A stretch of 64,000 nt of DNA from assembly GCA_002104945.1 (NCBI GenBank), contig MCFH01000006.1:238501-302500 (forward strand), in the 5' to 3' direction. The translations under genes and the position numbers were made by a program. The notes beneath the pieces are model-generated. The model was not told the DNA's origin, did no database searches, and saw only the letters and a program-made list of their open reading frames with translations. This document shows positions 14,301 to 25,096 of this stretch, in pieces; the first letter of the stretch is position 1; every line of letters begins with the position of its first letter. This DNA comes from Piromyces finnis (lineage: Eukaryota; Neocallimastigomycota; Neocallimastigomycetes; Neocallimastigales; Neocallimastigaceae).

Positions 14301-14438
14301 TTTTGTTCTATTATTTTTTTTCCAGATTGCTTAATTTCAATACTGTTATAACAGGTTCAATTTTTCTGTTGGTTTACATCAGAAAAATGGTTTTATCTAT
14401 ATATGTAATTATTCATAATAGTTTAAAAAAAATCACAT
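11351..14438. other. 3.1-kb intergenic region, no gene seen
   Basis: A/T-rich DNA between the start of the LRR gene and the 3' end of adenosine kinase, both on the minus strand. It holds homopolymer runs (for example near 11730, 11980, 12075 and 13300) and an imperfect GAAA run near 13540. Short open frames here consist of low-complexity Phe/Tyr/Lys/Ile sequence and I do not support them as genes. No tRNA or other RNA gene was recognised. Confidence 0.5.
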
Positions 14439-15671
14439 TTAGAATTCCTTCTTAATGTTCTTTGGGTAGGTAGCACCACTTTGTTGAAGAACGATGTTAG
14501 CAACAAAATTACCGGCATCAATGCATCTTTCGAATGGTTGGTCTTGAACGAGTTGAGAAAGGAAACCACCAACGAAGGCATCACCAGCACCGTTCTATAT
14601 ATCACATCGAAAAAAAATATCATTAAATATTGAAAGTTTTTTGATTTATCATTTTTTTATAGATAGGTAATTTTGAATAGTTCAAGGAAGAAATACAATG
14701 TAAATATAAATGAAATAAAAATATATATATTAATAAGAAATAGGATAACACAAAAGTTAAAAAAATACATATCATTTGCTAAATTTAAATATAATTCCAC
14801 TTACAGAATCAACGATAGCAGACTTTTCTAAATCGTAAACTGGGTATTCAGTAACCTTACCATCACGAGCAACAATAGTTGGTTCAGCACCTTGAGTGAT
14901 GACAACAATTCTTGATCTGGACTTGTTAACCTTTTCAATAGCGGCCATCTTTAAGGCAATTTCCTTAACATCCTTAGTACCGTAGTTGTGGGAATCAGCG
15001 AAAGCAATAGCTTCAGATTCATTACCGAAAATGATATCCCAGTATGGAGCGGCTTCATCTAATAAGTTAGAGTAGAATTGTGGAAGGAATGGAGCAGAAA
15101 GGTTTTGAGTGAAGACCTTGTTGTTTTCAGCAGCGTGCTTAGCAACAGCCATAATAGATTCATGAGAGTGGGTGAAGAAGAAACCACCAATGTAGTAGAA
15201 CTTAGCCTTTTCAACAAGTTCCCAGTTTTCTGGCTTCTTTAAGTGTTCAATACTGTACTTATCAGCAGCAGATAAGTTAGCAACTAAAGATCTGTTGTTG
15301 TCAGTAATTAAACAGGCACAAGTACCAGTTGGAACATCGTTGTACATGTATTGGACGTTAACACCATCTTCTTCAGAGGCACTTTCGAGGGCCTTGGCGA
15401 AATCATCCTTACCAACACTACCAATGAAAGAGGTAGAGTTTGGTGGAAGAAGCCATTGAGCACCTCTAATAGAGTTTTGAGTAGCACCACCAGCAACGTA
15501 AGTAATCTTGTAGTTGTTCTTGAGTTCTTCATAAATTGGCATGTGCTTTTCTTCAGCCATGATAGAGTCGTTGGCATTTAAGTTGTACTTAGTAAGCATG
15601 TCCTTAGAGACATCGGCAATCATATCAAGAAGAGGATTACCCATACCAAGAAGAATTCTTTCAGTACTCAT
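14439..15671 (-). CDS. ADK: Adenosine kinase (PfkB/ribokinase family)
   Basis: Two exons, 15671-14805 and 14594-14439, encode 340 residues, the normal length for eukaryotic adenosine kinase. The enzyme phosphorylates adenosine to AMP in purine salvage and keeps S-adenosylmethionine cycles running. Family signatures are the N-terminal GMGNPLLDM, the glycine-rich VAGGATQNS adenosine-binding segment, FIGSVGKDDF, TGTCACLI, and the PfkB signature NGAGDAFVGGF at about residues 290-300 with catalytic Asp294. The intron falls exactly between DS and NGAGD. Codon use differs from every neighbour: many GGT, AAG, ATC, GCC, CCA and GTT codons and a clearly higher GC content, the pattern expected of a highly expressed gene. 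A polypyrimidine stretch (polypurine on the coding strand) lies about 350 bases upstream. Identification is firm. Confidence 0.97.
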
Positions 15672-17002
15672 GTTGCTTTATATATAAATATATATATTTA
15701 ATTTATATAAAAAAACATTAAAATTATTAATTTATAATATTTTTATTTTTTATTATTTTCTCTTTATTTCAAAAATAAAATTGTGTTTTCTAGCAATAAT
15801 TTTGAATTTTAATATTGATGAATATACAATTAACTTCATATTATTTTTTATTGATGTTTATCAATTATATGTTATTTATTTATTATTTTATTTTTGATTA
15901 TCTTTTTTTTTTTTTCCTTTATTTTTTAATTTAAATGAACAATTATTATTTTTTTTGGAATTTAATACTTTTTTTTTTTTTTAATATTTCCTTTTTTTTT
16001 TTTTTCTTCTTCTTCTTCTTTTCTCTATCTTTCACTCATTTTACCAATGATTGATTCTTTCTTTTAAAAGTAATGCTATTTACATTAACCGAAAATTTGG
16101 TGTTATTGCCAATTTCATTGGATATAAATAATGGGAAAATAATTTATTTAATCCTTTCTTGTAACTCATTCAATAAAAAGTTTCAAATGAATTAAGAACA
16201 AAATACATAAAAAAAAAATAAAAAAACATTTATAAAAATAAATAATATTCCTCCTTTCTTTTTTTTTTTTTTATTTTACCTTTTTTTATTTATTTATTTT
16301 TAAAATATTATAAATAGTATATAAATATTTTTTTTTTAATTGTAAAGCTTTCAATAATTTTGGCTGGTTCCCTTTTTTTTTATAATTATGATAGAATGAA
16401 TCATGTAATTAAGATCTTTGAATCATTGGATGATATTGAAATGTTTTGAAATATGATTGGTTTAAAAATGTAATAAAGTACATTATTTATTAAATCTATG
16501 TAAATAAAAAAATGGATTATGTTATATATAGATGGGACAAAGCAAAATTAAAAAAAAAAAGCATTTTATATTAATATTCTTTTGGGTAGTAAGGAATATG
16601 AATTGTTTTATTTTTTTAAAATATTATATTTTATAATATAGTTATTTAAAAATTAGTTTAGATAATTAATGCTTACTCTTTATAAAACCATAACTATACA
16701 AATAGAACTATTATATTTATCATTACTTTATACAGACTTGAAAATTTTTTAATTATTATTAAATAATAATAATAATAATAATAATAATATATTTAATTTA
16801 TAATATTTATAAAAAAAATAATAATTAAAAAATTTTTTAATAATTAATAAATTTTTTTTACATATATATTAATAAAAAAAACAAGAAAAAGAAAAAGAAA
16901 TTCTTTGAAATTTAATTTCATTATAAAGTAAAAAAAAAAAGGGAAATTATAAGTCTTTATAATCTAATAACAAAAAAAAAAAAAAAAACTTTAAAATAAA
17001 AA
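15672..17002. promoter_or_regulatory. Divergent promoter interval between ADK and SF3B6
   Basis: 1.3 kb separate two divergently transcribed genes, so both promoters should lie here. The visible feature is a C/T-rich stretch at about 15980-16040 (CTTCTTCTTCTT within T-tracts), polypurine on the ADK coding strand. A short TAA run lies at 16765-16788. No TATA box or factor site can be singled out in such AT-rich sequence. Confidence 0.4.
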
Positions 17003-18246
17003 ATGGCTTTAGCTGCAAAAGCTCGTGCTAATGTAAAAATCAAATAAAAGAAAATGTTTATTTAATATATTATTATCATTTTCAATAGTAACTTTACCAT
17101 GTGATGAGAAATGTTCATTGGGTTGATTTTATATATAATTGAAAATGAATTATTTTATTTTATCATAATGAAAATAGCAACTATATTTAAAATGACATAA
17201 TTGGTAACAACAACAATAATAATAAGAGTTCAACAAAATAATCTATTAAAATATAATAATGAAAATAAAGGAAAAAAAAAAAAAGGTTTTCAATATTAGG
17301 AAAGATTAATAATAAATTTTATATTTTCAATCTTTATTTTTGAAAAAAAAAAAAAAATAAAATAAATATTACAACATTCAAATTAACAAAATATAAAATT
17401 TATCATTGTATAATACCTAAAAAGAAACTTGGAAAGAAAAATAGTAAAATGTTCTAAATTTTTTATTTTTTTTTATATTATTAAATTTAAATGGATTTTT
17501 CATTTCCATAATGGAATCACAAAAATTAACAAAAAAAAAAAAAAAAAAAAAAAAAACATAATATAATATGATATTACACTTTATTATTTCTCTAATTTTT
17601 TTTTTTTTTTTTTTACAAAATTTCATTATACACACCATTAATAAAATACAAAATGTTATTAAAATCATAAAAATTTAATTAATTAAAAAAAAGAAATATT
17701 AATCAAAGAAAAAAAAAAACTTTACCCTTTGAATCTTTTGTGGAAAATCATTACATTTTTTTTTATATTGATAATAATATATTAATCTATTACTATAATA
17801 GTTATATATACATTTCTTATTCTTATAAATATATATTTTTTTTATTATTATCATTAAAATAGATAAGACTTCCACCAGAAGTTAATAGAATATTATTTGT
17901 AAGGTAAAATAAATTTTGACAATCTCCCCATTATTATTTATCAGAATGTATATTTATATATTTAAAAAAATATATTATTTGTAACTAACATTATATATAT
18001 TTATTATTATTATTATTTTTGTTATATAAAAAAAAAAAAAGAAATCTTCCATTTAAGATTACTAGTGAAGAACTTTATGATTTATTTGGTAAATATGGTG
18101 CTATTAGACAAGTATGTAAATGACATATAGATAAAACAGTTTTTATTTTTTATTTAAGAATAGATATATTAATACAACTTTTATCAACTTTTTATATAAT
18201 ATATTATATATATCATTATAAATTATATAATTTTTATTTTTATTTC

Positions 18247-18296
<50 letters not shown>

Positions 18297-18587
18297 ATAA
18301 TATTATTATAATCCATCGATGGTCTATCTACATCCGTATATATTATTTATAAAAATTTTCATTAGATTAGATTAGGTAATGCTAATGATACCCGTGGAAC
18401 TGCCTTTGTTGTCTATGAAGATATTTTTGATGCTAAAGCTGCTTGTGATCATTTATCTGGATTTAATATTATGGGAAGATATTTAATTGTACTTTATCAT
18501 CAACCAAATAAAACGCAAAAGAAAAAAGATCTAGCAGCAAAAGAAAAAGAGTTGAACGATATGAAAAAGAAATATGGTGTAGAATAA
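17003..18587 (+). CDS. SF3B6: Spliceosome SF3b subunit p14 (SF3B6/SF3B14)
   Basis: Four exons (17003-17032, 17863-17903, 18042-18111, 18366-18587) give 120 residues, close to the 125 of human SF3B6. The chain begins [10 protein letters not shown], then [20 protein letters not shown], which holds RNP2 of a single [23 protein letters not shown] contains RNP1 with the family's conserved tyrosine, and [11 protein letters not shown] completes the domain before a Lys-rich tail. The protein sits in the SF3b part of U2 snRNP, contacts SF3B1 and crosslinks to the branch adenosine in the pre-mRNA. The first exon has only ten codons and is followed by an 830-base intron, much longer than the usual 60-300 bases in this window. 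Identity is near certain from the almost colinear match to the family. Confidence 0.97.
17033..17862 (+). other. Long first intron of SF3B6
   Basis: An 830-base intron starts with GTAAAA after ten codons and ends AAATAG. It is A/T-rich with several homopolymers (a 25-A run near 17530). Small open frames inside are low complexity. I see no box C/D or H/ACA signature strong enough to call an intronic snoRNA. Confidence 0.7.
18249..18296. repeat. TTA microsatellite in SF3B6 intron 3
   Basis: A pure run of about 16 TTA triplets lies within the third intron of the SF3B6 gene. Confidence 0.9.
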
Positions 18588-19554
18588 AAAAAAAATCCTT
18601 TTTTTTTTTTTTTTTTCAAAAATTTTCAATAAAAAATCTATTTTTTTTTTTTTTAAATATATATATATATATAATCTATAAAATATATCGAATTTTTAAA
18701 AATAGTATAATATTTAAAAGATACTACTCTGCAAGGGAAAAAAAAAGTAATATTATATATATATTTATCAACCACTATTAAAACATTTATTATATTTCTA
18801 TATATATTTTAAAGCTATATTTTTATTAGCCTCCATAATATTTGTACATTATAATTATATTATTTCACTATTTTTTTATTTAAAAAAAGAATTTTTTATA
18901 TCCTTTTTTCTTTTTTTTTTTTTTTTACTTTTTTCAATTTATATAGTCATACAATAAATTTATATCTATATATGAATAAAATAAATAAGTAAAAAATACA
19001 TATAATAAAACAAGTGTATATGGTAGTTGAATGTTTATAATAAAAAGTATTTCATTAAATTGAGAAGAAAAAATAAATTGTAATGTTTTTTTTTTTTTAA
19101 CGAATTCATTTTATATTGATAATATAAAAATTAATACAATCTTAATTATTTGAAATTTATATATATAAAAAGAATAGTATACTACACACCCTCGAAACAT
19201 TATAATAAATTGTTAAAAAAAAAAAAAAAAGAAAAGAAACTACCTTTTTTTTTTTTTATCTATTATTTATTTTTTTATGATGATTATTTTTATTTTATTT
19301 TGTTATATATTTATATATATATATATATAAAATAATAAAAAAAAAAAAAAATTGTAAAGAAAAAATGATAATAATTTACGATTTTAAAAAAATTCTAAAA
19401 TAAAAAAGATTATTTCTCATAATAGTAATACAAATATAATACTTTAAAAAAAAATTTTTTTTTCCTTTCTTTTAATAAATAAATTAAAATTAAATAAAAT
19501 TAAAGAGAGAAAAAAAAAAAAAACACTAAATTTCAAGTGTTTTTTTTTTAACAT
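18588..19554. other. Convergent intergenic spacer, no gene seen
   Basis: Lies between the 3' ends of SF3B6 (+) and NOC4 (-). It consists of A/T DNA with TATA dinucleotide runs (18657-18672, 19313-19329) and T/A homopolymers. The only open frame here is low complexity. Confidence 0.5.
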
Positions 19555-22500
19555 CTATTCTTTTTGAGCAGTTGCGGCTGCTTTAGCAGCAGCAGCTTCA
19601 GCTTCATAATCTGGGAAACCCCATAAACTACAATAATCAGTAAATATAGATGGAGTAATATTTGATTTCATAATAGCAGTAGCTGGTGATTTCTTTACCT
19701 TTTTATTTAATTCGGATTCAACAAACTATATTCAATAATAATAAAAATATATTTTTATATTAACGATAAATGAAAATATATATTTATTTAAAGATATATT
19801 TATAACTAGAGCGCAAAAGAATAAAGTATTATTTTTTAATATATATAAAAATATATATTGAAAAAAAAAAAAAAAAAAAAAGCTTACAGTTGAATAGGTT
19901 TGATCAAGGAAATCTTCAAGATCATATGGTTCCTTTTTGAAATCACTAGTAAAGATATCACCTAATGAAGCAAGATCACCAAAGTAGTGTTTTCTAAGAG
20001 CCTATTGACATTTATTTTTTTTTTTTTTAAAAAAAAGTATATAGATATATATATAAATATAAATAACATTAAAACTTTTAATATTTAAAAAAAAAAAAAA
20101 AAAAAAACTAGAATAAAATAGTTTATTTACATTTAATTCCCATAATGAACTTTCCATAGCACCACTCTTTAATGGATCTTTTTCATTCATATCAAATTTA
20201 TCTATAATTCAAAATAATAAACACACATAAAAAAAAAATTGATTGATTAGAAATAGAGTTTGAAAAAAAAAAAGATTTTTTCTTTCCTCCTATTAAATTT
20301 AAAAAGTATTTATATATTTTACCAGTTTTAAGGTTGCCTTCACGATGAATCATAACCATACATGATGGATGACGTTTCATTAATGAATAAATTAAAGGTA
20401 TAACAATAACAACACCTGATGGTGGAGAATAAAGAGCAAGTCTAGCCATTTTCTTTATGAAAGCAGCAACAATATAGGCTGGCATATGTCTATATTTTAA
20501 ATTTAAATATGATTATTAAAATAGGACCAATACATTGAAAAAAAAATTTTTTTTTTTTTTTAATCTACTTGTTGACAATATTTAAAAAATAAAAAAAAAA
20601 AAATAGATAAAAAATTATATATATATATAAATATACTTACGATGATGTAAAGAATAAATCAACAAGACGGAAGAATCTTGAACGATATTTAATATGCATA
20701 AGATCATTATCAAATAAGGCGTATAATTTAGTAAAGAATTCTGGATAATCTCTGTTGAATAAAAATAAAAAAAAGAGTTAGTTTTTCTGAGGTTCTATTG
20801 CTTCCCATTTTTAATTATATATATAAAATCGTAAATAATAATAATGATGATGATTTTGCATCGGGTATAATTTAGTTTGAAGGGGGAAATTTGAGTGGGA
20901 TAGGAAACTTACAAATTATGTTCATTCATTAAAGTAAAAAGACCATTAAGAGCTAATAAACTAATAGCACCACCTTCATTATAAGCATCTGTTAAGAAAT
21001 CAATTAATCTTACAGGGTTTGTCATGAATGGTATAATACGTTTATTAATAATTAAAAGAACACGTTTATAAATTGGAACAGTTAATGGTAATCTTAAAAA
21101 GGCTAACCAAGCATCACCAAAAACTTGATTATGACCTTTAACGGTTAATAATGGATGTTTAACTTTTTCTTCTGAATCACCCTTAAGTTCTATTTATAAT
21201 TATTGTTGTTGTTGTTGTTGTTATCAATATTGCAAGGATTGTTATTTTTTATTGTTGATATTATCAATGCCATAAAGTAATTTAATCATTAAAATAAAAT
21301 AAATTAAAAGGATAAAAAAAAAGAATGTGTGTGTGAGATTTTAATTTAATATTTTTTAAAAAAATCTTTTTATTTCTTTTCTTTCAAAAGTACCTGCTGG
21401 GTTTAAAATAAAAAAAGTTTCAATTTGACTATCATCCATTGGCATATTTTGAATTTCACTTATTAATGAATATAAAGTATTTACAGAAACATTGTAGGCT
21501 TCTTCATCAGACTTTTCATCATTCTTTAACATCATTTTTAAAAGTTTTATCATTTTTATATTACATAGAGATTAAAAAAAAAAAGTTAGTATCCCTTAGA
21601 TATAAATTATTTAAATAGGTAATTTTTTTCACTTGTTCATTATTTAATGACTTACCTTTTTAGCTTTTTTAACATTTGCGGAATTATTAACAACAGTTCT
21701 TTATATAAAATAATGAATAATGTTTTTTTTTTTTTTTTTCATATTAATTATTTATTTATTAATATAAAAATAAAAAGCCAATAAGGTTAAAAAAAAATAA
21801 TAATAATAATTTATAAATTGAGGTTTGTTTTTTTTATACTTACTCAACAGCCTTTAAGAAATAATATCTTAAATCATCGTAGGAATCAATTTGTTCCAAT
21901 AAGGCATCATAAAAAGTTTTATTCAAGTTTTGACATAATAAAATAGCTTTAACTGTTGGAATAAATATTTTGTTATTGATAACTAAAAATCCTTTTTGTA
22001 AACTAAAGAAAGTGGTTTCATGTTTAATAAATTCAAATAAAGTTTTTAAAGTAATGATCTACGAGAGTAAATTGTAATATTTTTTTTTTCAAATTTTCAA
22101 CAATGGTAACAGTACCAATAGTAAATGAATAATATTTATATAGACATATATAAAAATATTTTATATATTTTATATACAGATTAATATAGGTAATTATATT
22201 TTTTTTTTCCTAGTTTAAATTATTTTATAAAATTAAAAAAAAAAAATAAAATTTTACTTGAATAGCTGGTTCATCATTTTCGAATAAAGTTAATAAATAA
22301 GAAATAAAATTGGCATAATTATCCTTTAACCATTGATTAACCATCTTTTTCTTATCGTTACTTTTTTCATCAAAAGTTAAAATAGAAGGAAGATAATGAC
22401 TGAAAATCTTTTTTAATGAAACAATGGTAGTGTGAATAATTTCATCATCTGAACTTGACTATAAATAGGTATGAATAAATATATATTATTGAATTGTTGT

Positions 22501-23220
22501 TGTTTCGTTTTATATATATATATATATAATTTTTGTTTTTATTTTCATAAGATTTCCAAGTATAGTACAAAAAATTTTATATATAGAAAGAGATAGGATA
22601 AATTAGAGATTTGTTATTAAAAATGGTCATTAATATTTCCTTTTTTTTTTTAGTTATTTCAATTCCAATATCGGTATAAAAATAAATAAAGATATATGAG
22701 ATATATAAATAAATAAATTTTCTTGTTATATTAACCTTTAAAATAGTAAAAATTTCAACAATGTTATTCAAATTCTTTTTATCATTTATACAATCCTTTT
22801 CAAGTTTTCTTATTTGTTGTTTAGTAATTCCTTCTACTTTTTTTTCTTTGGCATTGGCATTACCAATCTTTTAGAAATAGTAATATAGCAATATAAAAAG
22901 ATAGTAATATATAATAATAACAATATAAAATAGAATATATATGTATACATGTATATATATATATATATAAAAGGAGGGGTTAAAAAAAATATATTATTAT
23001 TATTATTATTATTTATAATTCAGATTTCTAAATTTAAATTTCATTATAAAATTTAAAAAACATTTCGTTATATAATTCTTTTTTTTTTTTTCTATGTATA
23101 TAATTATAGACATTGTTTTTTTTATATATATATAATATAATGGTAAATAAATGAAATATAGTAATTTGTTTAGAATTTACATACATCGTTTTCATCTCTT
23201 TTTCTTTTATTACTTTCCAT
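19555..23220 (-). CDS. NOC4: Nucleolar complex protein 4 (NOC4/UTP19), CBF/Mak21 family
   Basis: Twelve exons were joined: 23220-23185, 22867-22736, 22458-22258, 22058-21844, 21698-21656, 21523-21394, 21189-20913, 20751-20641, 20489-20323, 20201-20131, 20001-19888 and 19725-19555. They give 555 residues, matching the roughly 550 of fungal Noc4. The first exon encodes a basic MESNKRKRDEND. The C-terminal CBF domain is diagnostic: GDAWLAFLRLPL, ISLLALNGLF, YPEFFTKLYALF, RSRFFRLVDLFFTSS, HMPAYIVAAFIKKMARLALY, HPSCMVMIHREG and SGAMESSLWELNALRKHY. With Nop14, Noc4 acts in assembly and export of the 40S subunit in the nucleolus. The C-terminus ends in an Ala/Glu-rich stretch. Exon 6 begins inside a frame with an upstream in-frame ATG (21553), but only the 21523 acceptor keeps phase. 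Confidence 0.95.
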
Positions 23221-24167
23221 TTTATTTTATTTTATTTTTTTAAAAAAAAAAATGTATCTCTATCTATAATAAATAATTAAAAGAAATAATGAAATATTTT
23301 TTTAAAAAAAAAAAAAAAAAAAAAATTAAAATTTTTCCATAATATTATTGGTTGATCAATTATTAATAAATTTATTCATGTCATATATTTATGGAATAAT
23401 AAAATAGAATTATTTATACCACGTGTCTTACATACATTTAATAGCAAGTGTTGTTGAATTGTCGTTTTATCTTAATCATTGATAAGATTCTTTTTTTTTT
23501 TTTTTCAATATATGGAACAATTATGACACCAAAACCCTTAAAAAAAAAAAGTCATTTGAATGAATAATGTATTATAGTAAAATATAATTAAATAAATGAT
23601 GACAGTATTTTATTATTCTGTTTGAGAATAATAAAATTTATTTAAAGAATACATATTTCATCCGTAGGTCAATGTTTTTTTTTTAAAGGCATCAAGTATT
23701 TTTAAACTTTATTAATTTAATTAAAATTATTATACATGTTGTAGAAAAACAAAATTAAAAATAAAAAGTTAAAAAAAAAAAAAAATAGGTTTAAATAAAC
23801 ATAAATGAATAAAACATTGGGTATAATGTATTCAAGTCACTTTAATTAAAGTAAGAAAGTTACTATAATACTAAAATATAATAATTTTAATTGACTTCCA
23901 ATGGGACACCAAGTCAAAGATCAAAATTTTGTTATGGGACAAAATTATGATCTCCATTGGTTGCGTTGGCCCTCCCAGCCTGTCTTATTGTTTCTTCAAC
24001 ATTGACGCTCTTGGAAGTTGCTTCAAACCTCTTGAACATTGACCATTGCTGACCAATAATAAAAGGCATGATTTTGATTAGAAGTTCCGCTATTGCCGTC
24101 AAGAATAGTATTCCTTCGTAAGTGCCCGATTGTATCTGACACTTACAAAGTAGGTCAATGTATAACA

Positions 24168-24198
<31 letters not shown>

Positions 24199-25096
24199 GA
24201 ATGATAAACACACTACAAACCCAATAGAATTAAAACAATAATTTTAATGCTTATAGATATAAAGAGAGTTGTATTTTAAATTACAATATTTTATAAAGAA
24301 ATATTTTTTTGTAAATGTTTATTTATTTATTTATTATAAGAAAAGTTTTTCTATTATATTAAGAATATATCTTTTTATATATATATATGATTATAGATGT
24401 AATATAAAATTAAAAAAAAAAAAAAATCATATATATTATTCTTATTCTTATAAAAAAAAACTATAAAAATTATTTCTATAAAAAAAAAAAAAGATTAAAA
24501 CGTATAAGGGAAAGAAAACATTAATTTATAAAGTTAATGATTAAAACGATAGAGGATGAATTTATTATTAAAAGAAATACTTTTTTAAAAAAAAAAAAAA
24601 AAGATTAAATATAAATTATTAAAACTAAAAATTATTTACTTAAAAAAAAAAAAAACATTAAATTAATACATATTTCTTTTATGACTTTTTTTTTTTTATA
24701 ATTTTTTTTTTTTTTTTACTAAATTCTAAAAAAAAAAAAATTTATACCATTTTGTTAAGTATATATATAAAATTAATGATGATAGTTAAAAAAAATAAAA
24801 TAAAATAATATATTTATATATATCCCTTGGCGTAAATTATATTTGAAAAATAGTTAATATTGAAAAAATTTAAAAAAATTTTTTTTCAATATTATTTTTT
24901 TTTCTTTTAAAAAAAAAAATTATTATTACAGATTATTTATAAAATAATATTATAATATTATATATATATATTTTTTTCAAGATATTCTATGATTTAGGAT
25001 TTATATAGTTGAGTTTTGGTTAGAGATTGGTGTCATAGGATTTTTTTTTTTTTTAAATTAAAAAAATTTTTTTTAACAAAATAAAAAAATTTTATT
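23221..25096. other. Intergenic region with one GC-richer island
   Basis: Contains the putative NOC4 promoter, then A/T-rich DNA, an island of much higher GC content at about 23895-24160 (listed separately), and the 3' flank of the homeobox gene. A poly-T run of about 29 lies at 24171-24199. Nothing else of coding character is seen. Confidence 0.5.
23932..24160 (-). pseudogene. Coding-like fragment of unknown origin
   Basis: An isolated stretch of about 230 bases with balanced base composition sits in very AT-rich DNA. Read on the minus strand it is open for about 75 residues. The segment includes SGTYEGILFLTAIAELLIKI, then IIGQQWSMFKRFEATSKS and VEETIRQAGRANATNGDHN before a stop at 23932. 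It has neither a convincing start (upstream is a Lys homopolymer from a T-tract) nor clear splice partners. The composition and normal residue mix suggest a fragment of a once-coding sequence, perhaps a transposon or transferred gene, but I do not recognise the family. A short exon of an unannotated gene is the other option. Confidence 0.35.

Noticed and set aside
15308-15581. Two ORFs overlapping adenosine kinase in other frames
   Set aside because: Adenosine kinase is certain; these arise from its GC-richer codons.
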